From contig JBEWZL010000302.1 of the NCBI GenBank assembly GCA_045837725.1, forward strand, positions 1 to 64,000: a DNA stretch of 64,000 bases, in the 5' to 3' direction. Positions 22,801-33,259 of this stretch are shown here, one piece after another. A program made the translations under genes and the position numbers. The notes beneath the pieces are model-generated. The model was given only the letters and a program-made list of their open reading frames with translations. It searched no databases and had not been told where the DNA came from. Source of the DNA: Vermamoeba vermiformis (Eukaryota; Tubulinea; Echinamoebida). Numbering within the stretch: the stretch's first letter is position 1; each line of letters begins with the position of its first letter.

Positions 22801-24761
22801 AAAATGATCAAACACAAACAAGTACGTTAGTCGACAACACTGAATGTACAAATCATGTTGATTCTTTTTTAGGATATTAAAAACAGCCTTGCGGAGAAGA
22901 TTGCCGGTTACGAGAAAGAAATTGAGGACGAAGAAACTCGTTTAAAGATCAACTCGCTGTTAGGCACTGATTTTAAGAAAGCGGCCGAACTAGCAACAAA
23001 AGTGGCAAAGGCCTATGTTAAGAAGAGAGAGCTCGAATACCTGGCTCGTAAAATTGAGTTCACCGCTGACGAGATGAAAAAGCTGTTCGACTCGGAGTTC
23101 AGAAAGTTGACCAAAGAGCTGACCGACAATCAAGTTCGTAATATTCAAGCGGGCATTCAACACTTGAAGGGCAAAATCAAACAAACTGAGAACGAGGTGA
23201 AAGCCAACGACAGCATGTTGTCGTACTTCAAATCAACGGTAAGAACCCCTTTGCTCTCCAACGCACGCTCAAATGTTAACCCTTCGTTACGATAGATCCC
23301 TAAGAGTGAAGACGTAAAGAACGAAAAGCCGAACTGCGTCATCTGTTACGAGGACATTAAGGAAATTATAATCACTACATGCGGTCACATCTTTTGCGGT
23401 AAGTTGTCTTCATTGAGGACGCTATTCCCCCATTTCTTATTCTACCTTGTTGTAGATACTTGCATTAGATCAGCGATTCAAACTCAAGCGCGATGCCCGA
23501 TGTGCCGAACGGCATTGAGCGAACAGGACTTGCAAAAGGTCATTATTAAGGCCTTGGAAGAGCTCGTCGAGGGTGACGAAAATCCAAATCTACCGCAAAG
23601 CAAAGAATTGCTCGAGTTAGTGCAGAAGTACGGCACGAAGATGGGCAACTTGATCTATTACCTGCGCAATCTTTGGAAGAAAGGACCGAGCAAGGTCATT
23701 ATCTTCTCGCAGTGGGATCAAATGTTGCATCGAATTGGCGATACTTTAGAGGTCAACGGAATTGCAAGCGTTTACGTTCGAGGGTGAGTATGCCAATATC
23801 CACATAAATTAAGCACACGCTCACTCTTATTACAAGCAACGTGATTTCACGAAACAAGGCCATTCAAGCGTTTAAAGCCAAAGAATCTAAGGCAAATGTC
23901 ATCATGTTGTCGCTTGACAATGCCGCTTCAGGAACCAACTTGACCGAGGCATCGCATATCTTCTTGATGGGTAAGTCCTCCTTGATTGAGAAAGACGTAC
24001 TAATGCCACCAATCAGATCCTGTCTCTGGCACCAAAGAAGAAGCTCTCGCCACTGAACGACAGGCCATTGGTCGCGCTCATCGATTGGGCCAGAGCTCGC
24101 AAGTGACAGTCGTGCGCATGATTATCAGTGAGCGCCTTTATCGACAAAGCTTAGTTCGTACTAACTATTTTACAGAGGATACCGTGGAACACGAGTTGTA
24201 TTTGCGAAACTTTGCCGCAGACGACAAAGACACAGCCGTAATTAACAACGGCGAGGCTAACAACACTAACGTAGCTAATGGTAAGTTAAATGGTACCTAA
24301 GAGACGTACTAATGAGTTAAATAGGTGAAGAGAACAACCACAATAATGGTGAAATCCATGATGTTGTACCAATGGAGGTCGAAGAGAAAATTGCGCAAGA
24401 TGAAGCGGAGATCAGTGATGCAATCTCGAACTTTGCCAAGAAGAGACGCGAAGCTAAGAAAGTTGAAGAAGAGAAAGCACGCGAGAAAGTAGACGAGACC
24501 ACTGACAATGCTGATGCGGACGAAGACGGCGTGAAGACCCCCGAGATCAAGGAAGAAGAGCTGTTGTACAAGACGAAGAGTCAATTAGAACGAAGTCCGT
24601 CCAAGCTATTAGGCGTGCGAAGATTGAGCTCTTCGTTTAAGAGCCCATTGATTGTGCGCTCCAATAGTTTGACGACTTTGTTGGCGAACAACAACAACAA
24701 CTTGACCACCTCGTCTGATGAGATCAAAGAGCTATTAAGCAAGAACGAGAACTTGAATTAG
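19857..24761 (+). CDS. Rad5/SHPRH-like SNF2 ATPase with RING finger
   Basis: Twenty-three exons join without a frame break into 1224 residues, from 19857-19896 to 24325-24761. A unique basic N-terminus (KRPQKKQK) precedes ~250 residues of unknown fold. The SNF2 core follows: Walker A DEMGLGKT (~341-348), DEAH (~499-502), TGTPFPN, a RING C3HC4 (CVICYEDI, TTCGHIFC, CPMCR; ~833-872) set between the two RecA lobes, and motif VI as IGRAHRLGQ (~1027). ATPase plus embedded RING is the Rad5/HLTF/SHPRH/Rad16 arrangement: DNA-dependent translocase and E3 ligase in DNA-damage tolerance or nucleotide-excision repair. A long charged linker (~720-810) lies before the RING. No HIRAN or PHD motif was seen. 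The ~180-residue tail is acidic then Ser/Asn-rich. Confidence 0.9.
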
Positions 24762-25015
24762 ATTATGTGGCTCTTGGCGGATGCGGTGTCGCATCTGCTC
24801 GGTTAGGCTTTATTATTCTGAGGCAGGTAAAATAAATTGCCAATATATTATTAAAATTACTTTAAATTCGCAAGCGTGACCCGGTAATTATTGCGAGGTG
24901 TTTGGATGAAATTTAAACGAAAATGGATCTAATTTGTCGTCGCAAAACTATTTCAGACGGAAATAACCTTCTTCTGCCATTAATATTCAATCAATTACCC
25001 TACATACAACAAAAA
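24762..25015. other. Intergenic; stem-loop in the SNF2 gene 3' UTR
   Basis: A 9-base stem with a GTGT loop (GCGGATGCG at 24777-24785, CGCATCTGC at 24790-24798, one G-U pair as RNA) starts 16 bases after the SNF2 gene stop. AATAAA follows at 24830. It could be a 3' UTR regulatory hairpin or a 3'-end signal. The rest is the DJ-1-type gene's promoter; an in-frame upstream ATG lies at 24923. Confidence 0.35.
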
Positions 25016-25975
25016 ATGCGCAGAGTTTTAGTTATTACAAGCAGTGCAAACGAACTTCAGCTCCAAAGTGGCAAGAAGATCCCCACCGGCTTCTTTCTTT
25101 CGGAGGTAATTGTACCCGTCGAGAAAATGCGTGCAGCAGGCTTTGAAATTCACTACGCCAATCCTTCTGGAACTGAACCCTCGATGGATCCGTTCTCTGA
25201 CAGCCGTGCTTGGTTCAAGTTCAAGTAAGGCTCTTAGCAGTAAACAATGGTGTTTAATTTGAATAATATTCTTAGGCGAAGCGAGTATGAGATTGCAAAG
25301 CGAGATCTTGAGACCGAAAAATTGGGAACACTCGGATCCCTGCACACACCTTTCAGATTCGATCAGATCACAGACGAAGATCTCACCAAATACGATGCCA
25401 TTTATATTCCTGGAGGCCACGCCCCTCTTATGGTACGTCGAGCATACTGCCAAAGAAAAAGCAACCCGAATAATAGTTCTTTTAGGACTTGTCAAACAAT
25501 CCAGAGCTGGGAAGAATCATTCTCCACTTCCATAACAACTCAAAGCCCACTGGTATAATCTGCCATGGCCCCGTTGCATTGATGTCAACTAGATTCGCGG
25601 GAGAAGGTAAGTACACTTTTCCGACTGCGGCGGAGAGGTCTAATTGATCATCAATAGGAAAATTCGCTTACTCGGGATATAAAGTCTCCTGTTACTCCAA
25701 TTTGGAAGAAAAACTGAATGAGTACATGTGGTGGGACCGCGTTGTAGATAAAATGGAAGATCAGCTACGTAAAGAAGGCGCTTTAATCACAAACCGATGG
25801 CCGATGCTCCCCAATGTAGTTATTGATCGCGAACTCATTTCAGGTACGTAGTGCACGTGCTCATCTGATAACGAAGCACTTTCTGACCTCTGTTTTAGCT
25901 CAAGGGCCAACCTCAGTATGGAGATTTGGTGACACGCTGGTGCGCGAGATAACTCGAAGAGCAATCGAGTCTTAA
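25016..25975 (+). CDS. DJ-1/PfpI superfamily protein, Hsp31-like
   Basis: Exons 25016-25224, 25276-25432, 25486-25606, 25658-25843 and 25899-25975 give 249 residues, the usual size for Hsp31-type members. Visible motifs: RRVLVITSSANE start, GFFLSEVIVPVEKMRAAGF (with the conserved acidic residue), YDAIYIPGGHAPLMDL, and the nucleophile elbow GIICHGPVAL with the reactive Cys. Family members act as glutathione-independent glyoxalase (methylglyoxal to lactate) or as protein-repair/chaperone enzymes in the cytosol. The last segment (GPTSVWRFGDTLVREI) is in the expected position. An in-frame ATG at 24923 would add 31 residues; I prefer 25016 because it begins right before the first strand. Confidence 0.88.
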
Positions 25976-26136
25976 TTGTAAGGACGCCAGTGTCTGTCCA
26001 AAAATAAAAAGACATACATTTTTCCGCAGGAGATATGTCCTTTTTGTGGCCACAGCGCCAATTTTGCTTTGGCTTGAGAATTGTTCCAACTTATTCTTTA
26101 ACAACGTAAACAACAGATTGTATTTTTATAAGCATC

Positions 26137-27851
26137 ATGGGTGATAAAATGGATGTATCAGCTAAGATCGGCATGAGCCTCGATGACCTAGCGAAGAAGG
26201 AAAAAGGTAGACCATCGCCAAAAAAATTGATAGTGCAGCAATTTGGTGCAATTAATTATGCATATATAATGTGTTGTCACCACGAGTGAATCTATGACAA
26301 TCAGAATTTTTCGTGCGAATGCAGTTTTTTTGCTTATATTATAAATTCACCTTTAATTCCCCAGGAAACAGAAAAAGCGGTGGCCGTGGCGGTAGCCGTG
26401 GTGGTCGCGGTGGTCGTGGCGGCAGAGGTGGTCGCGGTGGTCGTGGTGGCAGAGACAACTCTGATCGCCCTCGTGGACCTCGTCGCGACAGAACCAACTC
26501 TTATGAATCTGGCGTAAGTACATTCGATCGAGCGACCTGACTTCAGTTTAAATTAAACCATAATTTTTGGACTGCACAGAAACAATTCAACCGACGAAGA
26601 TCTTCGTCTGGCCGCGCTGATGAGGGTCCTTGGCAACACGATAAGTTTGGTTCTGAAGGAAGAACTAACGAACAACGCAATAATACTAACGCCGGAAGCC
26701 GTCCTCGCGGTGAAGGCAGAGTTAAAATTACAAACCTCCATTACACTGTTATGGAACAGGATTTGCAAGTAAGTCCATCTCGGTTTGCAAAAAGTTAAGA
26801 CACAAGTAATTAACGAATATCTCCGTAGCGTTTGGTCGCAGATATTGGTGGCTTGATCTCTTGCAAGGTCTTCTTTGATTCTGCAGGTCGCAGTAAAGTA
26901 AGTTGAAGATGTGCAATTCTTGCTAGTCCAAAAAAACGAATACTAAATTATCTTTGAATAGGGAGAGGCTGAACTCGTATTTACCACTCTTCAACAAGCT
27001 AAATCAGCCATTGAGCGTTACAACGAAAGGTACTTTTCGAACATTTTCATAAACCACTTGCACGTGTTTCTAATACCCGTTAACAATCCTCTAGGTAATC
27101 TATCATTCAACTTTATGTACCTTCATTATATTACGAGTTCTCCGAGCCGGTAACGTGCAAAGTAATACGTTCTCCGTGTTGTTTGAACCACTCAGTGGAC
27201 CGAGAATGAGGGCTGATTACACGACCCCGTTATTCGCTGCTGAGGTTCGCTTCGATCGCATGGCCCTTGCAGTATTATACGTCAGTCCAGTTCCATCGAT
27301 TGTGGAGACGTCCATTAATATCTGCAGAGTCGCGTCTTGCGTATGGAACGTAATAACGCTTCAATAGTTTCAAATGACTGACCACAAAGACAATTCACGA
27401 TTATAATAATACTACTTGTCTAGCAACTTTGTATTGATATAGCACGTGGATACAACTAATACTCAGCATTTCAACTATCGGCTCGGTGCTCAAAGTTTTC
27501 AGCTTCGAACCGTTCGAGATTAATTGACTCATTCTGTACAGCTCTGTGGAAGGCATGAAGATGCAGATGGAACTTGGTGAAGCCCCTACCAGACGCCCTC
27601 GCGCTAGCTCAGACTCCGACCGTCGTGGCATTCGCAGACTCGCTGGACGGTAAGTGTACACTAGTTATAATTACAAGACCTTAACTAACAATAACGTTCG
27701 CAGCGTCTCACGTGATGGTGACCGCCGTGGTGGCTTCCGTCGTTTGGGTGGAGGCCGTGGTGGTCGCGGAGGCTCTCGTGGTGGTGGCCGTCGCTTCGGA
27801 GGAGGTCGTCGCAATGGTGACGACAACGTGCGCATCTCCGTTCGTGTTTAA
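26137..27851 (+). CDS. ALYREF/Yra1-type mRNA export adaptor
   Basis: Exons 26137-26206, 26365-26513, 26580-26768, 26829-26897, 26962-27029, 27542-27649 and 27704-27851 give 266 residues. The N-terminus has the REF box (KIGMSLDDLAKKEK), then an RGG tract; a central RRM, residues ~118-196 (RVKITNLHYTVMEQDLQ, GLISCKVFFDSAGRSKGEAELVF, VEGMKMQMEL); and a C-terminal RGG/arginine-rich region. ALY/REF proteins bind mRNA with TREX (UAP56) and hand it to the export receptor. The fifth intron is 512 bases, roughly ten times the usual length here, and splits the RRM; yeast YRA1 also has an outsized intron used for autoregulation. No C-terminal REF box was seen. Confidence 0.93.
27030..27541 (+). promoter_or_regulatory. 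Oversized intron of the ALYREF gene
   Basis: A 512-base intron (donor GTACTT, acceptor TGTACAG) in a gene whose other introns are 54-158 bases. It contains a ~70-codon open stretch (27155-27367) with no family resemblance and several internal alternative acceptors. A near-consensus branch site ACTAATAC lies at about 27454. Autoregulatory retention, or a nested small RNA, would explain its length; neither is shown. Confidence 0.4.
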
Positions 27852-27995
27852 ATAATTTGCTCGCTTTTGATGCTTGTGTAGCAATAAAGACTTTGTTTAA
27901 AGAGACAAATGCAATTTTGGGAGAGCAGCTGTACGGCTAGTAATTACAGTGGACTAAAACTATTTATAGAGTAGAACAAATACTATGTACTAACT

Positions 27996-29241
27996 TTAAT
28001 CCTTGAGCCAAGGCTTGTTTTCAGGATCGTTCTTGCTCTTCCACTCAGGATAGTTTTGAGCGGCCTTGTGGAACTTGGTGACGATCTTAGGAGCCAATTG
28101 GGTCATGAGCCAGTTAATAATACCGGAGGGAATCCAGCCCTTAGGGTCAGATTGCGAGTAGTACATGAAGTGAACGCCTCCTTCAGGACGAACGCGCATC
28201 AAATAACCGGTACGGATGGAGATGCCGCGAACGAAATTCTTCTTCTCGGGGCAGTCAGGGTGAGGAACACTGTGGTTCATAATGATATATTCACCTAGAT
28301 AATCAATATTAGGCCTGATAGTAAAGAAAGAGATCAAGTGGCCACAAAAGGGCCTTCGAGGATCCGCTAACGGAGTGAATTCTAGCGTACATAATAGCGA
28401 TAAAATGCAATAATTAATTTGCCATAAATTCCGTTTCAATTCCGCGACAAACTACTCGATCTGGTAGATGTTCCCTTTCACATCTGACTTACCCTTTTCT
28501 TTGTTATGTCTCCAAGCACGTTGGTTGCAAAAATCTCTGTTAGTAATACCAGTAGGCATCTTAGCAGAATAATAGCCAACTACAGAAAAAAAGAAAAGTC
28601 TGTTAGGATCAGATTAAGCGGATGTAAGGCGCTAATGTTTGTACCTTCGTTGTGGGGATCCAAAATTTCAATAACCTTGCCTTCAATCATGTTTTCGTCC
28701 CATTCAGCGCGATACTCATGATCTAAGCAAATTAATTAATTAATTTACGGTTTGTCTTAATAAAATTACTGTTCTGCGCAAAGTATTATTTGCATAATTA
28801 TCCTATGCATTGATAATATTTGGTAAATATATTTAGTAATTCGTAAAAATTGAAAAATTTCCTTTCCTCGATGCAGCTGGGAAAGCTAATTTATCCGTGC
28901 TTATATCTGTTGGTATTAAAGTATTTGCATCGATAGTGCATCATTATCCACATTATAATTTACATTAACAATAGAAATTCAAAGCAAAAAAGTTGCAAAT
29001 CCGAATTAATTGAAATACAATCCTTACCGTGGAGAGTATCGTAGATCTGATCAGCAGTAACATCTTCAAAGAATGTAAAGACTTTAACGGCATGAATCTT
29101 AGAATCAGCAGTCTTCTTCTTGTAGACTGTGGTTCCGTTCTTGTCGAAGATCTTCTCCCAACCTTCAGTATCCTCAACGCGCTTGACAAATTCGTCAAAC
29201 TCTTCGTCTTTCATCAACTTGTAAGTGGGTTTTTCAGCCAT
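27996..29241 (-). CDS. START-domain lipid-binding protein, PCTP/STARD10-like
   Basis: Exons 29241-29028, 28722-28645, 28579-28493 and 28294-27996 give 225 residues, close to a lone START domain. Motifs in order: GWEKIFDKNGTTVYKKK, KIHAVKVFTFFEDVTADQIYD, EYRAEWDENMIEGKVIE, YYSAKMPTGITNRDFC, EYIIMNHSVPHPDCPEKKNFVRG, GYLMRVRPEGGVHFMYYSQSDPKGWIPSGIINW. This is the typical START fold, closest in style to the PCTP/STARD2/STARD10 group that carries phospholipid in the cytosol. No signal peptide or membrane span. The 3' end converges with the ALYREF gene, 144 bases apart. Confidence 0.9.
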
Positions 29242-29707
29242 GATGCAGTGCTTATGTGCTCTTTTACAGATGTGCTGTGATAAAAATACGAAAATTTAGT
29301 GCGTGTTTTTAACCGAAACACATCGTCCAAAGAATCTGATTATTCAATGCAGAAAATATGGATAAAATACGTAAATTATGGCTTCGTTGTGCGTAATTGA
29401 AAAGATTCTGGTGATCAAAAAAAACCGAATTCGGCATCTCTGCTTACCTGCGCAACTTAGTAATGTAATACAACTATTTTAAACAATGTAAACCGCCAAA
29501 GAGAATAAACAAGTGAGACTTGACACTTGTTGTTTCGCGTTAGCTAGATGTTGAAAAAAAAAGTTGGTCAGAAAACTCGTGTGAACGATTCTCCGTTCCG
29601 ATATTACGCAGTTACGGTAACACGTCACAAGTACATAAAACAATCGTTTAATAATTAACAAGGAATAAAGCTTTAAACAAAGTACGCATGAACATTTCGC
29701 GATCCGC
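29242..29707. other. Intergenic, no gene seen
   Basis: Upstream region of the START-domain gene and downstream of the Rab gene. I see no coding exon, tRNA or repeat; a 60-codon minus-strand frame (29479-29661) looks like noise. Confidence 0.4.
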
Positions 29708-30915
29708 TTAACCAGGGAACTTGGTAATTAAAGAGGTACCCAAGGCATTGAACAATTCCTATAAATTATCATTAGTCCCGTTGCCAGTGTCAAGCACAAC
29801 AAGTTCATACCGGAATACCCTCGCCAGTCTTGCTAGATACTTCTTTTAATGGGCAGTCTTTGTCGCGTGCAAAATCATTGGCTTGGTTGCTTTGAACTTT
29901 TCGTCTGGTAAAGAATACGGTTAAAATCATTTTCGTATAATACCCGTCAATATTAATAGTCTTACTTGTCTTTCAAATCGCTCTTGTTACCAGCAAGGAA
30001 AATAATGCAGTCAGGGACGTTCTTCTGTAATTCTTGGTACCAAGACTGTAGAGCCTCAAAGCTTTCCTAATATGGTAAAAACGAATAAATACGAGGTATC
30101 AATACCGCTATTGAAGTTAAGGCACGTACTGAATCAGTAATATCGTAGACCAACACGGCTGCATCGGCGTTTCTATAATACATTGGTGCTAAGGCTCTAT
30201 ATCGTAATTAAGGAGTCAGTAAAGCCTATTTGAAGCTGCAAATGCGGAATAATTGCGAACGACACTTATTTTCTTGTCCTGCTGTGTCCCACATTTCGAA
30301 TTTAATTGTTCTGTCATTTACGGTCATCATCTTTGTCAAGAACGAAGCACTATACGATTAAATCACATTAGCACATGGTCTTAAGCGAGGCGATTGCCTA
30401 ATTAGGCAAACATACCCGATAGTAGCTTCAGCGCCGTCTTGGAAAGTGTCTCTGCAAAATCGCAATGTGATTGAGGTCTTGCCGACGCCAGACTTGCCCA
30501 AGAATACGACCTTAAAGCTGTTTTTTACTTGTTGTTGTCTTTGGTTGTTGTTCCAGTTTAAATTCGGCTCTGGTTGCGAAGCTATGAAAAGGGAAGATCA
30601 GATTTGATAGAAATTTTCGCAATTCTAGCACTAAAGCGATAATTTTCTTCTACAGTACTCGTTATTAATTTGTAAAAATCCTTGTAAATGTTTGCGAAGT
30701 ACAATCGGCTTTTAGTCCAATATTCCATCCACACACGTAATTATTTAAAACGGAAAATAAACAAGCAATAAGGATAAATCATCCAATTATTTTCATATTT
30801 TAATGCATATGTATCATACTACCAATATTAGTGATATTTAAGCAGATGTAACAGAAAAATAATTATAAATATTGAAAAACTTACCCTGCTTTTTGCCACC
30901 GTCACAGCAACTCAT
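29708..30915 (-). CDS. Rab5-family small GTPase
   Basis: Exons 30915-30885, 30581-30416, 30349-30266, 30196-30130, 30066-29966, 29904-29811 and 29758-29708 give 197 residues. All guanine-nucleotide motifs are present: GKSGVGKTS (P-loop), T35-region [19 protein letters not shown] and SSKTG (SAK-like). [20 protein letters not shown] is characteristic of the Rab5/21/22 group, which governs early endosome transport. The N-terminus ([10 protein letters not shown]) has two cysteines and the C-terminus (ITKFPG) has no cysteine, so the usual C-terminal prenylation site is absent; membrane attachment may be through the N-terminal Cys pair. The donor of exon 3 is unusual (GTGTCG). Confidence 0.9.
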
Positions 30916-31302
30916 TTCTGCATAATACAAGCATTATTATTATTTTCCACGTAATATATAAGTGATGAGTCTAGTTTGTGAGCAAGGAACTTGTAATTTC
31001 CTCGGATCGTCATTCGAACGTGCAGATTACGTCACGAATGCTAAGCTCATCGAAGATATTTGTCGTACCTTATTATTCTTTAAGTTATTGCACCCTAGTG
31101 GTAGTTATTTGAAAATTGCGTATTAGGAGTTGGTTTTTCGCACTTCTACTGGAGCGATATGACCTGACCGTTATGAGTCTCGCCAAAAAAGTGATATGAC
31201 CCAAACATAGGCGATGATTTTCACCCGACACTTCCACTAACAATTCTGGCGAGGGTTGTGTTGCTCGGTCTAACCATTTGACATCAATAGAAGCTTATAA
31301 TA
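30916..31302. promoter_or_regulatory. Divergent promoter region, Rab and Ac45-like genes
   Basis: 387 bases between divergent start codons. TTACGTCA at 31027-31034 matches a bZIP/CREB-type site. A GATATGACC word occurs twice (31157-31165 and 31191-31199). No gene or RNA recognised. Confidence 0.4.
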
Positions 31303-33131
31303 ATGTACAAATACACAGCCATCGTATTTACTTTTCTAATCTGCTATTCGACCGCATCTGTCCCACTCCTTGCTTGGTCGAACGGGTAATTATTATAGTA
31401 TCAAATTAATATTGTGCATATATCAGTGCAATATTGGATGATTCAATTAATTTAGATAATAACTAACAGCACCTAAAAATTATTGCATCTAGAACTATTA
31501 TTAATAATTGTTCTATTACAGTTATTTCAGTGGCAATAACGTTCACGTTCAAGGAAGTGTTTCTGTAAATGATATTGAATTTTTTTTGAATGCTTTGACT
31601 AGCGGTAACGCCAAACAAGTATGTACACGAGGACATCTACATAATATCACCACCCAGCATCAAGAAAAAATTATTAAGCAGTAGAAATAGTAGAAAATAA
31701 TTGCTAATAGCGATAACCAATGTTAATTTAGGCTGAATCATCATTGACTGCCCAATTGAGCAAATCCAATCCCGATCTTGTCGTTTTGTTTTTGGAATCG
31801 GAAGTAAGTATTTACACTCTACCAACGTACTATAATAAATTATAGCAAATGGCTATTCGAACAAATCATAATTTATCATTCTGAAAATTGCCATTAACGT
31901 TCGCTTTTTTCCCGATCCCTCCCTGTAATTTGACGATTTGACTTACCCTATTTTTCTTAGTTGAGCGCCGATCAAGTTTCTTTCTACAGTGGTGCTCACG
32001 GTCAATCAAATGGCCACGCTCTTTCCAACTTGAGAGTAAGTTGTGCTGTCGCAATATTTTTTTTTTGACGTGGCATTAACCCTATTTGCAGCAAGCCATG
32101 GAGTCACAGACTTCATTTGTTTCTACTAACTTCGCTGTTGGTACGTTGGACTCGATGCCTATATAATAATGTGCGGTACTAATAAGCTGTTAGATGGCTC
32201 TTTGGACGCCGCTCTTGCTCGCGTTAACGCCAAGGTCGTCAAGGCTGTAAAGTTGGGTGACGTTAAGGTACCTTTAAGTTTCGATACTACCTCGACCAAT
32301 ATGATCTTTGCTAACGATATGTGCGTGTAGAAGGCTTTGTCTACTTCACCCAAGCTTTTGGTTGTTGAATTGACCGCTACCGCCGCTGATGTTGAGGCCA
32401 CTTTTACTGCTCACGGTACGTACTTTCTAATGCGCTGTACGGGTTGATACTAACAATACGGGTAGACCAACTCATCTCTGAGGTTATGGCCGCTGTTGCC
32501 GAAAAGGTTCAAGGCTTCGTTGCTGTCTACACTGGCAAGAGTGATGTCACCGCCCACCTCGATGTTGAATGGGTAAGTACTCTGAAATTTAACCATACCT
32601 TAATTAGATTGTTAATATGATGGTAATAATTGCAATGACCTGAAAAAACCCTGTTGAACTTAATCACTGACAATTAACAATCGAAAATTTTTTGGACATC
32701 CAGATTCGGATCTGAAACCTTAAAGGACTTATTTTAATGTTATTTGTTTGTACAGGAGGTCGCATTCGCCAACTACATGATGGAGGTAAGTATTTTATCA
32801 TTGAGAATATAAGCTCAAACTTTTACTGATCGCATCTACTTTAGGAAGTCAATGGCACCGTCACTAACGGCACCAACACCACCACTAACACTGACTTTGG
32901 TTTCTTGCACTACTTCCCTGGTGGTCAAATCCAAAACATCATTATCGTCATGTTGTTCATCGCTATTGCTTTGTTGGGTGTTTGCTTGATCGACGGCACT
33001 CAAACTCATGACCGCTTCGCCGTAAGTCCAATCATAACGAAAGTACGCTTGTGAGCATATATTAACGTAGAATTATTATTTAGGAACCTGGCCAAGTCTT
33101 GAAGAACAAGGAGATCAGCGAGCGAGCTTAA
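31303..33131 (+). CDS. V-ATPase accessory subunit Ac45/BIG1-like protein
   Basis: Eleven exons (31303-31385 to 33084-33131) give 298 residues. A signal peptide (YTAIVFTFLICYSTASV) is followed by a lumenal domain of small alternating segments (PDLVVLFLESE; SPKLLVVELTATA) and a Thr/Asn-rich linker with NxT sites (NGTVTNGTNTTTNT). Then a single membrane span (IIIVMLFIAIALLGVCLI) and a short tail with THDRF and a Lys/Glu end. Lumenal domain plus one C-terminal span ending near ...DRF resembles V-ATPase accessory subunit S1 (Ac45/Voa1/Big1), which sits in the V0 sector and assists acidification. Similarity is modest, so another type I lumenal protein is possible. Confidence 0.6.
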
Positions 33132-33259
33132 ACGCTGAAGATCCATTTTTGGTTTACGAAATAAGCCAATCGACTATTTTATTTAATTTAATAAACAATT
33201 TGTTCAATATTATACATTTGTATACTAATAATTACATTTTGTATTCGATCGAGGACGAT

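Noticed and set aside
27155-27367. Protein-coding gene inside the ALYREF intron
   Set aside because: The 70-codon frame has no family resemblance and no supporting splice or start context.
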